64,000 bases of DNA from Verrucomicrobiota bacterium. GTDB taxonomy: Bacteria; Verrucomicrobiota; Kiritimatiellia; SS1-B-03-39; UBA6053. The notes below the pieces were generated by a model that searched no databases, was not told the DNA's origin, and was given only the letters and a program-made list of their open reading frames with translations. The position numbers were made by a program, and so were the translations under genes. The stretch lies in NCBI GenBank assembly GCA_020831625.1, contig JAFIGD010000020.1, forward strand, positions 1-64,000, read 5' to 3'. Below, piece after piece: positions 8,636 through 17,672 of this stretch (position 1 is its first letter; the number at the start of each line of letters is the position of its first letter).

Positions 8636-10618
8636 ATGATGCTTCATAAAATCTTATTTTTAACGTTACAAGTGTTGCTTTTGCCGGTCGGCGCGGCGCT
8701 TCGCGTCACCCCGGTGTTTCCGCTGCATGAAATCAGCGAATCCTGGCCGGAAAGCCGCGGCGGCGCGGTGGACAGCGTCAATCTGCTCGCCCCGGTGAAC
8801 GGCACCGCCTCCGCCCCCTTTGTGGTGGAGGCCTCCCCGGACCTTCTCCGGGAAATGACCCTGCGGATCTCTCCCGCCGCCGGACCGGACGGTACCCTGC
8901 CGCCCGAAACTTTTCAACTCCGCTACGGCGCCGCCGGGCCGTCGGGTCAGGAACGCCCCCTGGATGATCTCGATGTGCTGCTGGAGGAAAATCCCCAGGG
9001 GAACGCGTCCTTTCTGCCGGTGTGGGTCACCGTGCGGGTTCCCCACGATCAGCCGCCTGGAACCTACCGGGGGGAAATTGAGGTCCGCGCCGGCACGCAT
9101 CAGACGCGGGTGCCCTATGTGCTGGTGGTCAGTCCCTTTGTGATGCCGAATCCCGGCGAACTTATTACTCATGTTTCGCTTTACCAGTCTCCCGAAGCGG
9201 TGGCCTGGCACTACGGCGTGCCCCTGTGGTCCGATGCCCACCTCGAGAAAATGGAGGCCTCCTTCCGCATGTTGGGCCGGGTGGGGCAGCGGCATCTCAA
9301 TCTGTTTGTGTATCCCGATGCCTACTTCGGCAACACCGCCTCCATTCCCTTCCGGATGGAGAACGGCCGCCCGCGTCCCGACTATCGGCATGCCTTCCGA
9401 TATCTGCAGCGTTTCGGGGAGCATGCCGGTCCCCTGGATGTGCTCTCCATCGTTGTGTGGTCACCAGCGCTTCCCCGCAGGGGGAACGTCCTGCCCGACA
9501 AACTGGAGGTGGCCTTCGTGGACGACAACGGCACCTTCCGTCCCGGCACGCTGCCGATGTACGGCCCTCCGGAAACCAAGGCCCTCTGGACCGAGGTGAT
9601 TGACGGTGCCCGGACCCTGCTGCGCGAACTCGGGTGGAACGACACCCTCCTCACCATCGGCGTGGGCAGTGACCTGCGGCCCGACCCCGACACCGTGAAG
9701 TTTTTCCGCGACATCGCCCCGGATGTCGGCTGGTACCTGCTTACCCATGGGCGCGGCGATCCAAGAGAGCAGGGCGACCGCATGGAGATCCGCAGTCTGA
9801 AGTCCACCTATTACGTTTCCCCTTTCGGCCCCTTCCGCTCCCGCAGTGAGGAGCGCCCCGCTCTGCTTGGCGGCTGGGACAACGAATTCCGCCGCATCAG
9901 CAGCGCCCGCTTCGGACTGCTCACCCCCACCCGGCCGCTCATTAATTACCGCACCACCGCCGAGGGCATTCTCGAAGACCCCTGGCGCGGGCTCACCGGG
10001 CTTGGCCTCGATTTCTGGAGCGTGCGCGCCCCCGACGGCCGCACCGGCAGTCCGCTCGGGCGTCATGTCCCCGGCTGGCCCCGTATGCACACGAATAATA
10101 ACAAGGCTCTCGCCGCCCCCGGACCCGACGGAGCCATCGGCACCACCCGCTTCGAAATGCTCCTCGAAGGGATTCAGGAAAGCGAGGCCCGCATCACCCT
10201 CGAGCGCGTGCTTGGCAACGCCACCCACCGCCGCCGCCTCCCCGACGGCCGCGCCGCGGAAATGGAAGCCTACCTCAAAGACCGCGTTAATCACCGCTAT
10301 GCCCTCCTGCAAGAGGAGATTCAGGGGGACAGATCCCTTTGGGTGGACGCGGAGACCGCGTATACCCGGGCCCTGCAGCTCTTCACCTACGCCGCCGAGG
10401 CCCAGCGCATCCTGATCGCCGCAGGAGAACTGAAGACCCCCGGACCCGCTCTTCGGACCTGGACCGATGTGCAGGGCCGCCGCATTCAGGCCGCCCTCGT
10501 CGGGCGGGGCCCCGGCACGGTCCGTCTCCGTCTTGCCAACGGACAGGAATACGACATCCCCCTGACACAGCTTTCCGAGGCCGACCGCGCTCGTCTCAAT
10601 CCTCCCACCGCCCCCTGA
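8636..10618 (+). CDS. Secreted GH123/DUF4091-like protein with C-terminal SHD1 domain
   Basis: A 660-residue protein with a signal peptide (residues 1-21), a beta-rich N-terminal part of about 160 residues including VTVRVPHDQPPGTYRGEIEV, and a TIM-barrel-like region resembling GH123 or DUF4091 proteins. It ends in an SHD1-like module of about 50 residues (RTWTDVQGRRIQA ... IPLTQLSEADRARL). The protein at 35228-36976 is a paralogue: both have SPEAVAWHYGV/SPASVARHYGV and THGRGDPR. At the position where the paralogue has GDERN, and where GH123 enzymes carry an Asp-Glu pair, this copy reads SDLRP. The Glu may therefore be missing and the protein could bind rather than cleave glycans. It follows the pilin-like pair by 62 bases of heptamer repeat. 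Confidence 0.65.
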   Translation: MMLHKILFLTLQVLLLPVGAALRVTPVFPLHEISESWPESRGGAVDSVNLLAPVNGTASAPFVVEASPDLLREMTLRISPAAGPDGTLPPETFQLRYGAAGPSGQERPLDDLDVLLEENPQGNASFLPVWVTVRVPHDQPPGTYRGEIEVRAGTHQTRVPYVLVVSPFVMPNPGELITHVSLYQSPEAVAWHYGVPLWSDAHLEKMEASFRMLGRVGQRHLNLFVYPDAYFGNTASIPFRMENGRPRPDYRHAFRYLQRFGEHAGPLDVLSIVVWSPALPRRGNVLPDKLEVAFVDDNGTFRPGTLPMYGPPETKALWTEVIDGARTLLRELGWNDTLLTIGVGSDLRPDPDTVKFFRDIAPDVGWYLLTHGRGDPREQGDRMEIRSLKSTYYVSPFGPFRSRSEERPALLGGWDNEFRRISSARFGLLTPTRPLINYRTTAEGILEDPWRGLTGLGLDFWSVRAPDGRTGSPLGRHVPGWPRMHTNNNKALAAPGPDGAIGTTRFEMLLEGIQESEARITLERVLGNATHRRRLPDGRAAEMEAYLKDRVNHRYALLQEEIQGDRSLWVDAETAYTRALQLFTYAAEAQRILIAAGELKTPGPALRTWTDVQGRRIQAALVGRGPGTVRLRLANGQEYDIPLTQLSEADRARLNPPTAP

Positions 10619-10654
10619 CGCAGCTATCATCCGAAACCCAATCACATCTTTTCC

Positions 10655-10756
10655 GAATCTTCCTCATACTCGTAATCGTAATCATAATCTTAATCGACGA
10701 ACGGCTCGGTTTTTAGAGTACGATTAGGATTACGATTAGGATTAGGAGTACGGAAG
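10655..10756. repeat. Inverted GATTAN hexamer arrays forming a long imperfect hairpin
   Basis: The left arm (about 10660-10697) is made of GTAATC, ATAATC and TTAATC units. The right arm (about 10720-10752) is made of GATTAG and GATTAC units, so the arms pair imperfectly around a loop containing CGGTTTTTAG. It fills most of the space between the GH123-like gene and the HAD gene. The same hexamer family recurs at 47275-47334. Confidence 0.7.
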
Positions 10757-10796
10757 AAACGACTTTGAATATCATCTCTCTACAGAAAAATCTAAA

Positions 10797-11270
10797 ATGA
10801 CCCCACCCCTGCTTGGCATCGACATCGACGACACCCTCGCCCTCTGGACCGACGATCCCGCCGTGCCTCCCGCCCCCGCGCCGGGTTCCGCCGCCGTGCT
10901 GGAGGCCTGGCTGCGCGATGACCTGGTCCGCATCATCTACATCACCTCACGCAAACGCATCCGGCGCGAGGAAACCGTTCTCTGGCTTTCCTGGAACCAA
11001 TACCCCTCACCCAAACGCGTTCTCTTCGAGGAGGACATTCCCCGCGGAAAACCGAATGCCCTGCTCGCCCTCGGCGCGACCGGCCTGGTGGACGACATGC
11101 CCCGCACCCAGGAGGCCGCCAGCGCCGCCGGACTGCGCGCCTACTGGCGCGACATCCCCAAAAATAATCACATGCCTCCGCCCGCTTCCCATGCGAAACT
11201 TCATCCCTGGCACGACTGGTCCACCCTCGACGACCTCGTTCGAAGCCACTTTGCGGTATTGCCGCAATGA
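10797..11270 (+). CDS. HAD-superfamily hydrolase, small type
   Basis: A 157-residue cytosolic protein with the HAD signature. Motif I is DIDDTLALW (nucleophile Asp at about residue 9, second Asp at 11). Motif II is the Thr/Ser in IYITSRKR. A Lys lies near RGKPNALL, and motif IV is VDDMPRT. No cap domain is evident. Such small HAD proteins resemble 5'-deoxyribonucleotidase-like or uncharacterised phosphatases; the substrate cannot be deduced. It stands alone between a hexamer-repeat hairpin and a PEP-CTERM gene, all in the same direction. Confidence 0.75.
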   Translation: MTPPLLGIDIDDTLALWTDDPAVPPAPAPGSAAVLEAWLRDDLVRIIYITSRKRIRREETVLWLSWNQYPSPKRVLFEEDIPRGKPNALLALGATGLVDDMPRTQEAASAAGLRAYWRDIPKNNHMPPPASHAKLHPWHDWSTLDDLVRSHFAVLPQ

Positions 11271-11392
11271 CGCGATTTTTGATTTTATTTACGCGATGTT
11301 GAATATCATTCCTTCCCCCAACTCCCTATACTGTACAATGAAACATGAACCGATGTGACCGCAGCCACATCACAGCCTTGGAGACTTTGAAC

Positions 11393-12172
11393 ATGAAAAC
11401 AAAAACCATCCCCTTCCTCTTAACCTCCCTGCTGACCGCAGGCGCTGCTCACGCGGCGATTCTGTTTAGCGGCAGCTACACGCAGGACTTCGACTCCCTG
11501 GCCACAGCGTCTACAAATATAAGATTCACAGATTCGAATGCCCCGGCTTGGGAGAACAACAGCACCCTCCCCGGATGGTATGCGGGTGGTAACCAACCGT
11601 TGAATGAAAATTATGCGGTATTCAATGGCGGGGACGGTACCTCCGGGCTTAATGGTGAAGTCGGCGTGGGAAGTTTTGGAAGTTTCGACTCCACGGACCG
11701 GGCCATCGCTCCCCTGAAACGGAATAACAGCTCAGTCATCGCCTTGGCGTTGACCAATGACACCGCAGGAGTCCTGAGTAGTTTCACAGTCACCTACACC
11801 GGCGAGCAATGGCGGGACAACGCTACAGGAACCCCTAGATTGGATTTTACCTACCAAGTTGATCCCGACGAAATCTGGGGTACAGGCAGTTGGACTTCTG
11901 TTTCCGCCTTGGATTTTCATGGGCCCCAGAATGCAGGCACAGGTATTCTTGACGGTAATACAAGTGCAAACCGGACCGTGCTCAACGCGGTCATTCCAGA
12001 CCTGGCTCTGGCCCCTGGCGAAACGGTCTGGCTCCGCTGGCAGTTTGTCGGCAACAACGGCAGTTATGTAGCGGTGGACGACCTCTCCGTCACCGCCATC
12101 CCCGAACCCGGCACGCTTGCGCTGTTCGGCATCGCTCTCGGCGCGCTGGTGCTGTTCCGCCGCCGCCGCTGA
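11393..12172 (+). CDS. PEP-CTERM sorting-domain protein (copy 1)
   Basis: A 259-residue exported protein. It has a signal peptide (residues 1-21, ending AAHA), a beta-rich ectodomain of about 200 residues resembling lectin-like or concanavalin-like folds (DFDSLATAS, VAVDDLSVTAIPEPGT), and a C-terminal sorting tail of PEPGT motif, hydrophobic helix and RRRR. PEP-CTERM tails are recognised by exosortases and link proteins to the surface or exopolysaccharide; no exosortase gene is in the window. The start at 11393 has GGAG nine bases upstream and fits the signal peptide. The downstream gene is an AraC/LacI-type regulator, the same pairing as in copies 2-4. Confidence 0.88.
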   Translation: MKTKTIPFLLTSLLTAGAAHAAILFSGSYTQDFDSLATASTNIRFTDSNAPAWENNSTLPGWYAGGNQPLNENYAVFNGGDGTSGLNGEVGVGSFGSFDSTDRAIAPLKRNNSSVIALALTNDTAGVLSSFTVTYTGEQWRDNATGTPRLDFTYQVDPDEIWGTGSWTSVSALDFHGPQNAGTGILDGNTSANRTVLNAVIPDLALAPGETVWLRWQFVGNNGSYVAVDDLSVTAIPEPGTLALFGIALGALVLFRRRR

Positions 12173-12200
12173 GCGGTGTGGGCATCTCCCAAAACACCTT

Positions 12201-12250
12201 TTCCGAAGTTCGGAAACGCGGAGATGTCCGTTTCCGAACTTCGGAATTTT
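12201..12250 (+). terminator. Paired 15-bp palindromes forming an 18-bp hairpin, terminator-like
   Basis: Two TTCCGANNNTCGGAA palindromes lie at 12201-12215 (spacer AGT) and 12232-12246 (spacer ACT), exactly 31 bp apart. Because the spacers are complementary here, the whole forms a perfect 18-bp stem followed by TTTTT, so it can terminate the upstream PEP-CTERM transcript. It also lies 40 bases before the regulator start. The same paired element occurs at 42811 and 57998. Confidence 0.7.
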
Positions 12251-12285
12251 TATGTGAATTCAAAAATTGCGACAGAGGCGGGGCC

Positions 12286-13434
12286 ATGATACACGTTCCC
12301 GAAGTGAAGAAAGGACCCTACATCTACCTGCATTCCTCCATGGAGTCGATGCATCCCCTGCGCCTGATCCAGGGTGTGGCCGCCTATGGCCGGGAACAGA
12401 CGCCCCTTTGGAACGTGCGCTGGGGGCATTATTTATCCAAAAGCAGTGTGGCCGAACTGAATCAGATGGATGGTATTCTAACCTTTGGCTTGAGTCCGGA
12501 ACAGAGGCAACAGCTTGACAGTCTCACTCCCCCGGTTGTGAATCTCAGCTCCTCGAATCTTCCCTGGGACACCGTGGCTTCGGTCAGCCCGGATGATGTG
12601 GGGATCGGCCGCATGGCCGCTTTGTATTTTCAGGAGCGGCTCTATACGCAGTTCGCCTTTTTGGGGGTGGCGTCGCACGTGTACAGCCGCGAGCGGCTGG
12701 CGGGCTTTCAATCCGGACTGGGCCGCACTGATTTTCCGGTATTCACTGAAGAATTCAACTCCGTCAAATCCTACAGTGAACGACTGGGTGACTTTCTCCG
12801 CGCCCTTCCCCATCCGACCGCCCTGTTCTGCGCAAACGACTACTTCGCCCGCCGGGCCTGTCAGGCCGCGATGGAGATGGATCTGGCCGTGCCGGATCAA
12901 TTGGCGATTTTGGGGGTGGACGCGGATGAACTGATCTCGCAATCCAGTCCGGTGCCGCTCTCGAGTGTCGATCCTGACGCCTGCCGCATGGCCCGGCGGG
13001 GCGCGGAGTTGTTGGGACAGATCCTGCGGGGCGAAGCCGACCGTTGTCATCAGGAGCTGTTCCCGCCCGCAACGGTGCGGACCGAGCGTTCCACCGACGC
13101 GCTGGCCACGGAGGATCCCCATCTGGCCCGGGCCCTGGCCTTTATCCGGGAAAACGCCTATTCGGGCATCAATGTGGATGAAGTCGCCCGCGTTGCCGGT
13201 CTGGGCCGCCGCACGTTGGAGCGGCGGTTCAAAGAGGCCCTCGGACACGGTATCGATCCCTACATCCGCCGCACCCGCATCCACCGGGCAAAATCCCTGC
13301 TGCGGGACAGCCCCCTTTCCATCGCCGAGATTTCCGAGCGCTGCGGCTTCAACACCGTCTACTATTTCTCCACCGTCTTTAAAAAAGAAACCGGCCTCAC
13401 ACCCGGCGGGTACCGGCACCCGGTTTCGAAGTGA
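12286..13434 (+). CDS. XylR-like transcriptional regulator (LacI-type sensor plus AraC helix-turn-helix)
   Basis: A 382-residue DNA-binding protein. Residues 1-265 resemble a LacI/periplasmic-binding sugar sensor: DDVGIGRMAALYF, LGVASHVYSRERLAGF, FCANDYFARRACQAA, LAILGVDADELISQSSPVPLSS. Residues about 280-382 are an AraC-type double helix-turn-helix (VARVAGLGRRTLERRFKEALG, ISERCGFNTVYYFSTVFKKETGLTPGGYR). Chimeras of this type usually control carbohydrate genes. The ATG at 12286 is preferred; an in-frame upstream start at 12178 would place the palindromic terminator inside the gene. It follows a PEP-CTERM gene and precedes an SHD1 protein in the same direction, so one or both may be its targets. 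Confidence 0.88.
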   Translation: MIHVPEVKKGPYIYLHSSMESMHPLRLIQGVAAYGREQTPLWNVRWGHYLSKSSVAELNQMDGILTFGLSPEQRQQLDSLTPPVVNLSSSNLPWDTVASVSPDDVGIGRMAALYFQERLYTQFAFLGVASHVYSRERLAGFQSGLGRTDFPVFTEEFNSVKSYSERLGDFLRALPHPTALFCANDYFARRACQAAMEMDLAVPDQLAILGVDADELISQSSPVPLSSVDPDACRMARRGAELLGQILRGEADRCHQELFPPATVRTERSTDALATEDPHLARALAFIRENAYSGINVDEVARVAGLGRRTLERRFKEALGHGIDPYIRRTRIHRAKSLLRDSPLSIAEISERCGFNTVYYFSTVFKKETGLTPGGYRHPVSK

Positions 13435-13494
13435 ATTTCTGATTAGTTTTCCCCGTGTTTAAAACACACCCCTCACAATCCCGGAATCCATCCT

Positions 13495-15933
13495 ATGAAC
13501 ACATCGCAATCCAAAGGTCTTTTGACCCTCGGTATCCTCCTTTTGGCCGCCGTCCCCCCGGCGGGACGGGCCAACCGCTTTCGGGAATACACCGAACAAT
13601 ACGCGAGCCCGAAAGACGGCGCCCGGCCTCTGGCGGCCTCCTATCTGGGCGGAAACGGCGATGAATACCTGATCGCGGGGGACTTCCTGCTTGACGGCAC
13701 GCTCTTTCTGGCCGGAAACGCTTTCGGACCCGATTTCGACATCGGCGGTCACGCGCTTCCCGTTTTGGGACGGGATGAGCGTCCCCCGCGTTTTGAAATG
13801 CCTCTGCGCAACGACCGCCCGAACCCGCCCAAAAGCTGGGAATATACCGACGGGGCCGCGTTTATCGTTCGTCTCACCCCCGCGTATGACCGCATCACCC
13901 GCGCCGTCCGGTTTCCCTGGGGTGCGGGCGTGCTCACAGATCTCGTGACCGATCCGCAGGGAAATCTCTACATCACCGGATTGGTCGGCGCCCGCTTCGA
14001 TTCGGTGGGCTCCTCCCGCCGGATCACCCATGAGGAGTTCGAGGGAGACGGCGAAACGTTTATCGGCAAACTTAAACACGACCTCAGCGGCTTTGACTGG
14101 CTGATCCGCTTTCAGGACCATTCCCACAACACCCCGCAACTCCGCCACATCGGCAACGGGATCATGAGCTATGTGGGCCACAACGGATTTCATTTCAATG
14201 CCGACGGCGACATTGCCAACGCCACGCATGTGGGGGTTACCACCGGCTGGCAGCGCGGCGTGTGTTTCATCACCTTTGCCCAGGTGCGGGGTGACTTCCA
14301 CCGCAGCAACACCGGCCGTGAGCCGTGGCACCGCCCGTTTGTTCATATTCTGAATCCTGATCAGTCTCTGCGCTTCCGGTTTTACCAGTTCCACAACCGC
14401 ACGGTGGGCACGAACTGGAGCCGTCTGGTTTCCGATTCCGTCATGCGGCTGGCCGCATTCGACCGCAACGGACAGCCGGTGATCGGCGGCTGGTCCGACG
14501 GGGGCAATTCGCTTTGGGGCCGTGTGCCCTACGATATGACCCGGCATGTCGGGCCGGCCATCCGGGAGACCACCGGCCGCGAAAGCGGACTTCCCTTCAG
14601 CACCTGGGGCGCGGGAGTCGGTTCGTTTCTTCATCTGAACCGGTTGGATTTCGAAACCGGGAACCCGCTCAGCTACACGCTGTTTATTGCATACATGGGG
14701 CACCGGAATGTTCCCAGTTCCGTTCGCGGCGACAATTTGGATTTCAGCGTCGACAATGATCTCCTGCTGTCGGGCGGATCCGCCTGGGGCCTGATTCAAA
14801 CCCGGGATCATGTCGTCAACACCCTCGAATATGACAGCGAGGATTACATCGGCGGACCGTTTTTCGCCATTTTGAATGAGAACTGGAACAACATCCGGTA
14901 TTCCTCCGCGGTGCCCGGCGGCGGCGAGGTTGCTTTGCAGCGGCACTCCTCCGCTCAAAGCGGAACCTTCCGGTTCGGTTCCGCCCGGGTGAACGGTCGC
15001 ACCCGGGTGGTGGCGGTCACCGGTGCGGTTCAGAACGATAAATTCAAATCCGTCAACCCGGTGCAGCCCTCCTTTGGCGGCGGGTCGCTGGACGGACTTT
15101 TTGTGGTGCTGGAAATGGATTCTCTGCCCATGAGTCCGCCCGTCACCTTTCAGTTTCCCACCGCCGCCAGCCGCGATCTGACCACCGCGAAAACGGATGA
15201 CACCATGTCGGGACTTTTTCAGGTGTCGGATAAACTGCGTAACAACGACAGCATTCTGTTTCTCCGGGACAGCACCGCCAAAAAATGGCCGCTGCAGTAT
15301 CGCGCCAATCCGGTGGGAGAGCATGTGGTGGACGCCTCGGGCTCCGGCCGCTTTGTTCTCCGGGCGGAAGGCGACCGCGTGGAGCTGGGCGAAGAGGGCC
15401 AAAGCGGACAAACGCGCCGGCTGGCGGGTCAGGACGGAGGGGGAGGGACCTACCCGACCCTCGAACTCCGGATTGAACTCACCGGACGCAACACCGCAAG
15501 CGGCGAAATCCTTTTCGGGGACCATCGTCTGCGGCGTGAAGGACCCGTTAATATCCGGAATACCCGGCCCGCGAGGGACGGTATCGAACTTTCGGGTCAG
15601 TTCCAGGCCACCAAAGCGGAACTGGGACTGTCCGACGCTCCGACCGACGCGAACGATGTGATTCATATCGGCTGGTGGGCCCCCGGCCGCCATGCGCCTG
15701 AAGGCGCTTCCGCTCCTGCCGCCACAACCGCTCCGGCCTCCCGATCCTCCCCGGCGGCCCCGCAGAGCCTGCGGGTATGGACCGATGTTAACGGACGGAC
15801 CATCGAGGCCCGCATGATCAGCGCGACCGCCGATCAGGTAACCATCCAGCGCGCCGACGGAGCGCAGTTCACCATCCCCCTGGCGACGCTCAGTCCCGCC
15901 GATCAGCAGTGGGTGCGGGATCAACCGCGCTGA
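13495..15933 (+). CDS. Large secreted protein with C-terminal SHD1 domain
   Basis: An 812-residue exported protein with a signal peptide (residues 1-26). The main body (about 30-540) resembles beta-propeller or SBBP-like repeats: YLGGNGDEYLIAGDFLLDG, DPQGNLYITGLVG, DRNGQPVIGGWSDGG, DNDLLLSGGSAWG. A second beta region (about 560-740) follows, then a low-complexity Ala/Pro/Ser linker, then an SHD1-like module (RVWTDVNGRTIEARMI ... IPLATLSPADQQWV). No catalytic residues were recognised. The same terminal module is present in the GH123-like protein at 8636-10618, suggesting a shared anchoring or interaction role. It converges on the GH63-like gene with a gap of 38 bases. Confidence 0.7.
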   Translation: MNTSQSKGLLTLGILLLAAVPPAGRANRFREYTEQYASPKDGARPLAASYLGGNGDEYLIAGDFLLDGTLFLAGNAFGPDFDIGGHALPVLGRDERPPRFEMPLRNDRPNPPKSWEYTDGAAFIVRLTPAYDRITRAVRFPWGAGVLTDLVTDPQGNLYITGLVGARFDSVGSSRRITHEEFEGDGETFIGKLKHDLSGFDWLIRFQDHSHNTPQLRHIGNGIMSYVGHNGFHFNADGDIANATHVGVTTGWQRGVCFITFAQVRGDFHRSNTGREPWHRPFVHILNPDQSLRFRFYQFHNRTVGTNWSRLVSDSVMRLAAFDRNGQPVIGGWSDGGNSLWGRVPYDMTRHVGPAIRETTGRESGLPFSTWGAGVGSFLHLNRLDFETGNPLSYTLFIAYMGHRNVPSSVRGDNLDFSVDNDLLLSGGSAWGLIQTRDHVVNTLEYDSEDYIGGPFFAILNENWNNIRYSSAVPGGGEVALQRHSSAQSGTFRFGSARVNGRTRVVAVTGAVQNDKFKSVNPVQPSFGGGSLDGLFVVLEMDSLPMSPPVTFQFPTAASRDLTTAKTDDTMSGLFQVSDKLRNNDSILFLRDSTAKKWPLQYRANPVGEHVVDASGSGRFVLRAEGDRVELGEEGQSGQTRRLAGQDGGGGTYPTLELRIELTGRNTASGEILFGDHRLRREGPVNIRNTRPARDGIELSGQFQATKAELGLSDAPTDANDVIHIGWWAPGRHAPEGASAPAATTAPASRSSPAAPQSLRVWTDVNGRTIEARMISATADQVTIQRADGAQFTIPLATLSPADQQWVRDQPR

Positions 15934-15971
15934 CCGGGTGTGGACGTGCAGGGTCGTCCACGGTTCCGGCA

Positions 15972-17666
15972 TTATTGTCCGGCTGCGAGCAGCAGGAATA
16001 CACTGGAGGTCCAGGTGTAGGCTTTGTCGCGGAGGGGGGCGCCGGTGAGGGCGTCGAAGTTTTCGGAGAAGCCGGAGGCGGCGCACATGCGGAGAAAGCG
16101 GTTGGCAATGTCATCGGCCAAGGCCGTTTCACCGCTGCGGCGCAATCCATCCACGATCAGGCAGGTGCTGGGCGCCCAAATCGGGCCGCGCCAATAGCCG
16201 TCGGGGGTGTAGTGCGGACTTTCCGGCCACTCGGTGGCGAGTCCGTGCGGGGTGAGATAGCGGTGCAGGCGGGAGACGACTTTTGCGCGGATGTCCGTGG
16301 GGAGTTCCCCGCCGAGAACCAGGGGGATGGTTTCGATCAGGGTGTCGGCCTCGACAAATTCGCCACTGGGCAGATGTTTGGCGACGAAGCGTTCGCCGTT
16401 CCAAAGTTCGCGGAGGACGGTGGCGCGGAGCTGATCGGCCCGGGTCGACCAGAATTCCGCATCCACGTTTTGCCCGAGGATGCGGTGGATGGCCGCCAGT
16501 TCACGACACTGCAGGACGAGGAAGCAGGGCAGGTCGGGGGTGAGGACGGGCACGCCCTTGAGGAAAAAGGTGCTGTTGTCCCAGCCGCTGTCATTGCCGT
16601 GCAGGTAGTAGGGCAGTCCGCCGTCCTCCCAGACGCGGTGGTTGAGCCACCAGCGGGTCCAGGGCTCCAGCCAGGAGAGAGCCTCGCGCAGGCGGGGGGC
16701 GTCAAAAAAATCGGGACGTGTGGCCCGGAGTTTGCTGAGGGCCCAGCCATGGATGGGCGGCTTGCAGAAAGAGAAATGCTCAATGCCGTCGTTTTGCTGA
16801 TCGGGAAAGGCACCGTGAATATCCTGGCGGTCCGCCATCAGCATCATCTGATCCCAGGCGAAGTCCGGGGTTCCCCGCATGTGGGCCATGGCGTTGAAGG
16901 CGTGGTCCCAGCTCCACACGAAGTCCATGTGGTTTTTGCTCATCAGCATGGCGTGACGCCGAAAGTGACCGTGGGGGCGCACGGTCGAGGACCAATTGAC
17001 GTAGGCGGCCCGCACGCGTGCTTCGGCCAACTCCGGGGAAGCCTGGGGAATCTTGGCGAGCCATTCCGAAAAGTCCGCGCGGGTGGCGGCCTCCACCTCT
17101 TCGAAGGGGGAATAGGTCCGCGGGGTCCAAGTGCCGTGGAAATGGTCGAGGGCCAGTTCCCATTCTCCTTCAGGGGTGTCGGCGCTGAGGCGGGCTTCGA
17201 TTGTTTCACTGGCTTCGCCCTGCCAATCGGTGAGGGCCTCCAGTTTCCCGGCGAGAACATGGAGGAGAATCTTGCTGGCGCTGCCGCGGGAATTGATTTC
17301 CCAGTCCCCTCCGCGGGCGGGATACATGGAGGCGTGATAGATGGGCGGAATGCAAAGACTCAGGCTGACCCCGCGTCCGCGCAGGCGCAACGCCTCGGTC
17401 CCGTCAAAGAGGATTTCCACCTGTCCGGATCCTCCGGGCGTGCGCAGGGTGAGGCGGGCCGCGTCCCATTCGCTCTCCGGCTCCTGGCCGTCGAGGAGCA
17501 GCAGGGCCAGCTCGTGAACGGCGAACTGCACGCCATGGTGCTGACGAAGATAAAGACCGGGACCGAAATGAGGCCGTTTGTGATTCGTCAACCGACTGAG
17601 GGAAAGGTAGCTGCCGAAGCGGGAGAAGGGTTCAAATGTGAGGTCTTGATGAGGAGAGATTTGCAT
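15972..17666 (-). CDS. GH63-like (MGH1-type) (alpha/alpha)6 glycoside hydrolase
   Basis: A 564-residue protein without an obvious signal peptide. An N-terminal beta-domain (about 1-200) precedes an (alpha/alpha)6 barrel. Diagnostic segments are FVWSWDHAFNAMAH, GNDSGWDNSTFF, GYWRGPIWAPSTCLIVDGL and SENFDALTG near the C-terminus. In GH63/GH37 enzymes, Asp of the SGWDNS loop and Glu of the SENFD-type loop act in catalysis, and both are present. Likely action is hydrolysis of an alpha-linked glycoside or oligosaccharide; exact substrate unknown. The gene begins 6 bases after the GH31 gene on the same strand, so the two form an operon for stepwise degradation of an alpha-glucan or related sugar. 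Confidence 0.85.
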   Translation of the reverse strand: MQISPHQDLTFEPFSRFGSYLSLSRLTNHKRPHFGPGLYLRQHHGVQFAVHELALLLLDGQEPESEWDAARLTLRTPGGSGQVEILFDGTEALRLRGRGVSLSLCIPPIYHASMYPARGGDWEINSRGSASKILLHVLAGKLEALTDWQGEASETIEARLSADTPEGEWELALDHFHGTWTPRTYSPFEEVEAATRADFSEWLAKIPQASPELAEARVRAAYVNWSSTVRPHGHFRRHAMLMSKNHMDFVWSWDHAFNAMAHMRGTPDFAWDQMMLMADRQDIHGAFPDQQNDGIEHFSFCKPPIHGWALSKLRATRPDFFDAPRLREALSWLEPWTRWWLNHRVWEDGGLPYYLHGNDSGWDNSTFFLKGVPVLTPDLPCFLVLQCRELAAIHRILGQNVDAEFWSTRADQLRATVLRELWNGERFVAKHLPSGEFVEADTLIETIPLVLGGELPTDIRAKVVSRLHRYLTPHGLATEWPESPHYTPDGYWRGPIWAPSTCLIVDGLRRSGETALADDIANRFLRMCAASGFSENFDALTGAPLRDKAYTWTSSVFLLLAAGQ

Positions 17667-17672
17667 AAGGGT

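Noticed and set aside
12178-12285. An N-terminal extension of the regulator at 12286
   Set aside because: It would translate the palindrome pair and terminator stem; homology and a plausible ribosome site begin at the ATG at 12286.
13459-16086. An 875-codon open frame on the minus strand
   Set aside because: It mirrors the secreted SHD1 protein gene; it has no signal peptide or motif and is rich in Arg/Gly/His as expected of antisense frames.
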